Origin: Spirochaetia bacterium UBA5368
Lineage (GTDB): Bacteria > Spirochaetota > UBA4802 > UBA5368
Assembly (NCBI GenBank): GCA_002407865.1
Contig: DHPI01000007.1
Coordinates: 24,882-30,545, forward strand
Reading direction: 5' to 3'
DNA length: 5,664 bases
This document shows, one piece after another, positions 5,112 through 5,664 of this stretch. Both the position numbers and the translations under genes were made by a program. The number at the start of each line of letters is the position of its first letter. The stretch's first letter is position 1. The notes beneath the pieces were generated by a model that saw only the letters and a list, made by a program, of their open reading frames with translations, was not told the DNA's origin and made no database searches.

Positions 5112-5664
5112 TCACGCCGGTATGATCGCATCCGCCCCGTTCACAATGGCGTTTTCCACAACCGCGTTATCGGGCACGGCGCTGCCCGGCAGCATGATGG
5201 AATTCCGCACCACGCTTCCCCGCCCCACGACACATCCCGCGCCGATGATCGACCCGCGCACATCGGCGCCGTGTTCAATGCGTGAATCGGCATGCACGGC
5301 GTCAAGTTTCACGCCGCACGCAGACGCCATACGTGGAGAAAACTCCCGTGCGTGCGCCATCACCAGCATGTTCGCCGCATGATACGAGACGGGAGACCCC
5401 GTATCGCACCAGATTCCGCGATGGTCGTAATAATTTAGCGTACAATCGCGTATCAGTCCGGTGTAGCCGGTATACACGACGCTTGTAAATTCATGAGAGA
5501 GATACGGGAATATGTCCGGGCTTATCACCGCCATGCCGGTATAGATATAGTTCGACATAACGCCGCTGCCAAGAAAGTTTTTGAAATCGACCACGCGCCC
5601 GTCACGCACTCCCACCGCACCGATGCTGTCCGCCTGCGGCGTTGCGCGCAATACGACAGTGGCG
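5112..5664 (-). CDS. Sugar-1-phosphate nucleotidyltransferase, C-terminal 183 residues, 5' end outside window
   Basis: The frame stays open to the window edge (visible start ATVVLRATPQADS), so the catalytic N-terminus with the GxGxRL-type nucleotide-binding loop is missing. What remains is the latter half of the Rossmann-like domain, with the family's strand pattern around IGAVGVRDGRVVDF, the segment YIYTGMAVISPDIFPYL and the signature IWCDTGSPVSYHAAN. A short left-handed beta-helix tail with hexapeptide repeats follows (SRIEHGADVRGSIIGAGCVV to VPDNAVVENAIV). Such enzymes join a nucleoside monophosphate to a sugar 1-phosphate. Mannose-1-phosphate guanylyltransferase and MurNAc-1-phosphate uridylyltransferase (MurU) both share these motifs. 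The tail favours the longer GMPP-like architecture, because Pseudomonas MurU (about 220 residues) lacks it. The NamZ gene downstream favours a MurNAc substrate. I cannot decide from the fragment. The TTG at 5651 is an internal codon, not a start. Confidence 0.88.
   Translation of the reverse strand, partial: ATVVLRATPQADSIGAVGVRDGRVVDFKNFLGSGVMSNYIYTGMAVISPDIFPYLSHEFTSVVYTGYTGLIRDCTLNYYDHRGIWCDTGSPVSYHAANMLVMAHAREFSPRMASACGVKLDAVHADSRIEHGADVRGSIIGAGCVVGRGSVVRNSIMLPGSAVPDNAVVENAIVNGADAIIPA

Overview
The window is a 5.7 kb stretch of bacterial chromosome at roughly 50-55% G+C. Every gene I can support is on the minus strand, so transcription runs from high to low coordinates. No gene is strictly taxon-diagnostic. 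The long EpsC-type serine acetyltransferase, the NamZ/DUF1343 protein and the HemL-like class III aminotransferase fit a Gram-negative, possibly anaerobic lineage such as Spirochaetota. That assignment is a low-confidence inference. There are no rRNA or tRNA genes, CRISPR arrays or transposase genes.

Layout in the direction of transcription. (1) 5664-5112: the C-terminal part of a sugar-1-phosphate nucleotidyltransferase with a hexapeptide-repeat tail. (2) 5045-3882: a NamZ-family (DUF1343, GH171) exo-N-acetylmuramidase, 66 bp downstream with no obvious promoter between. (3) 3756-2818: a serine O-acetyltransferase (CysE/EpsC type) with its own candidate promoter. (4) 2726-1965 and 1951-710: a tight two-gene operon of an apparent double-SCP2-domain protein and a class III PLP-dependent aminotransferase. 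It has a consensus -35 box, an A/T-rich upstream element and a near-perfect 22-bp palindrome of the TetR/FadR operator type over the predicted transcription start. (5) 709-406: a gene-free stretch holding a G+C-rich block of nested inverted repeats and then a candidate promoter. (6) 405-1: the start of an unrecognised gene that runs off the window.

How the genes may work together. NamZ releases MurNAc from peptidoglycan chains. A nucleotidyltransferase just upstream could be the MurU-like step of an AmgK/MurU recycling route, although a mannose-1-phosphate guanylyltransferase is equally possible from this fragment. CysE makes O-acetylserine for cysteine synthesis and looks independent of its neighbours. 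The SCP2-aminotransferase pair is the least familiar part: a predicted lipid-binding protein is translationally close to an aminotransferase that resembles, but probably is not, glutamate-1-semialdehyde aminomutase, under an operator typical of acyl-CoA-responsive TetR repressors. This is the best candidate here for an undescribed pathway.
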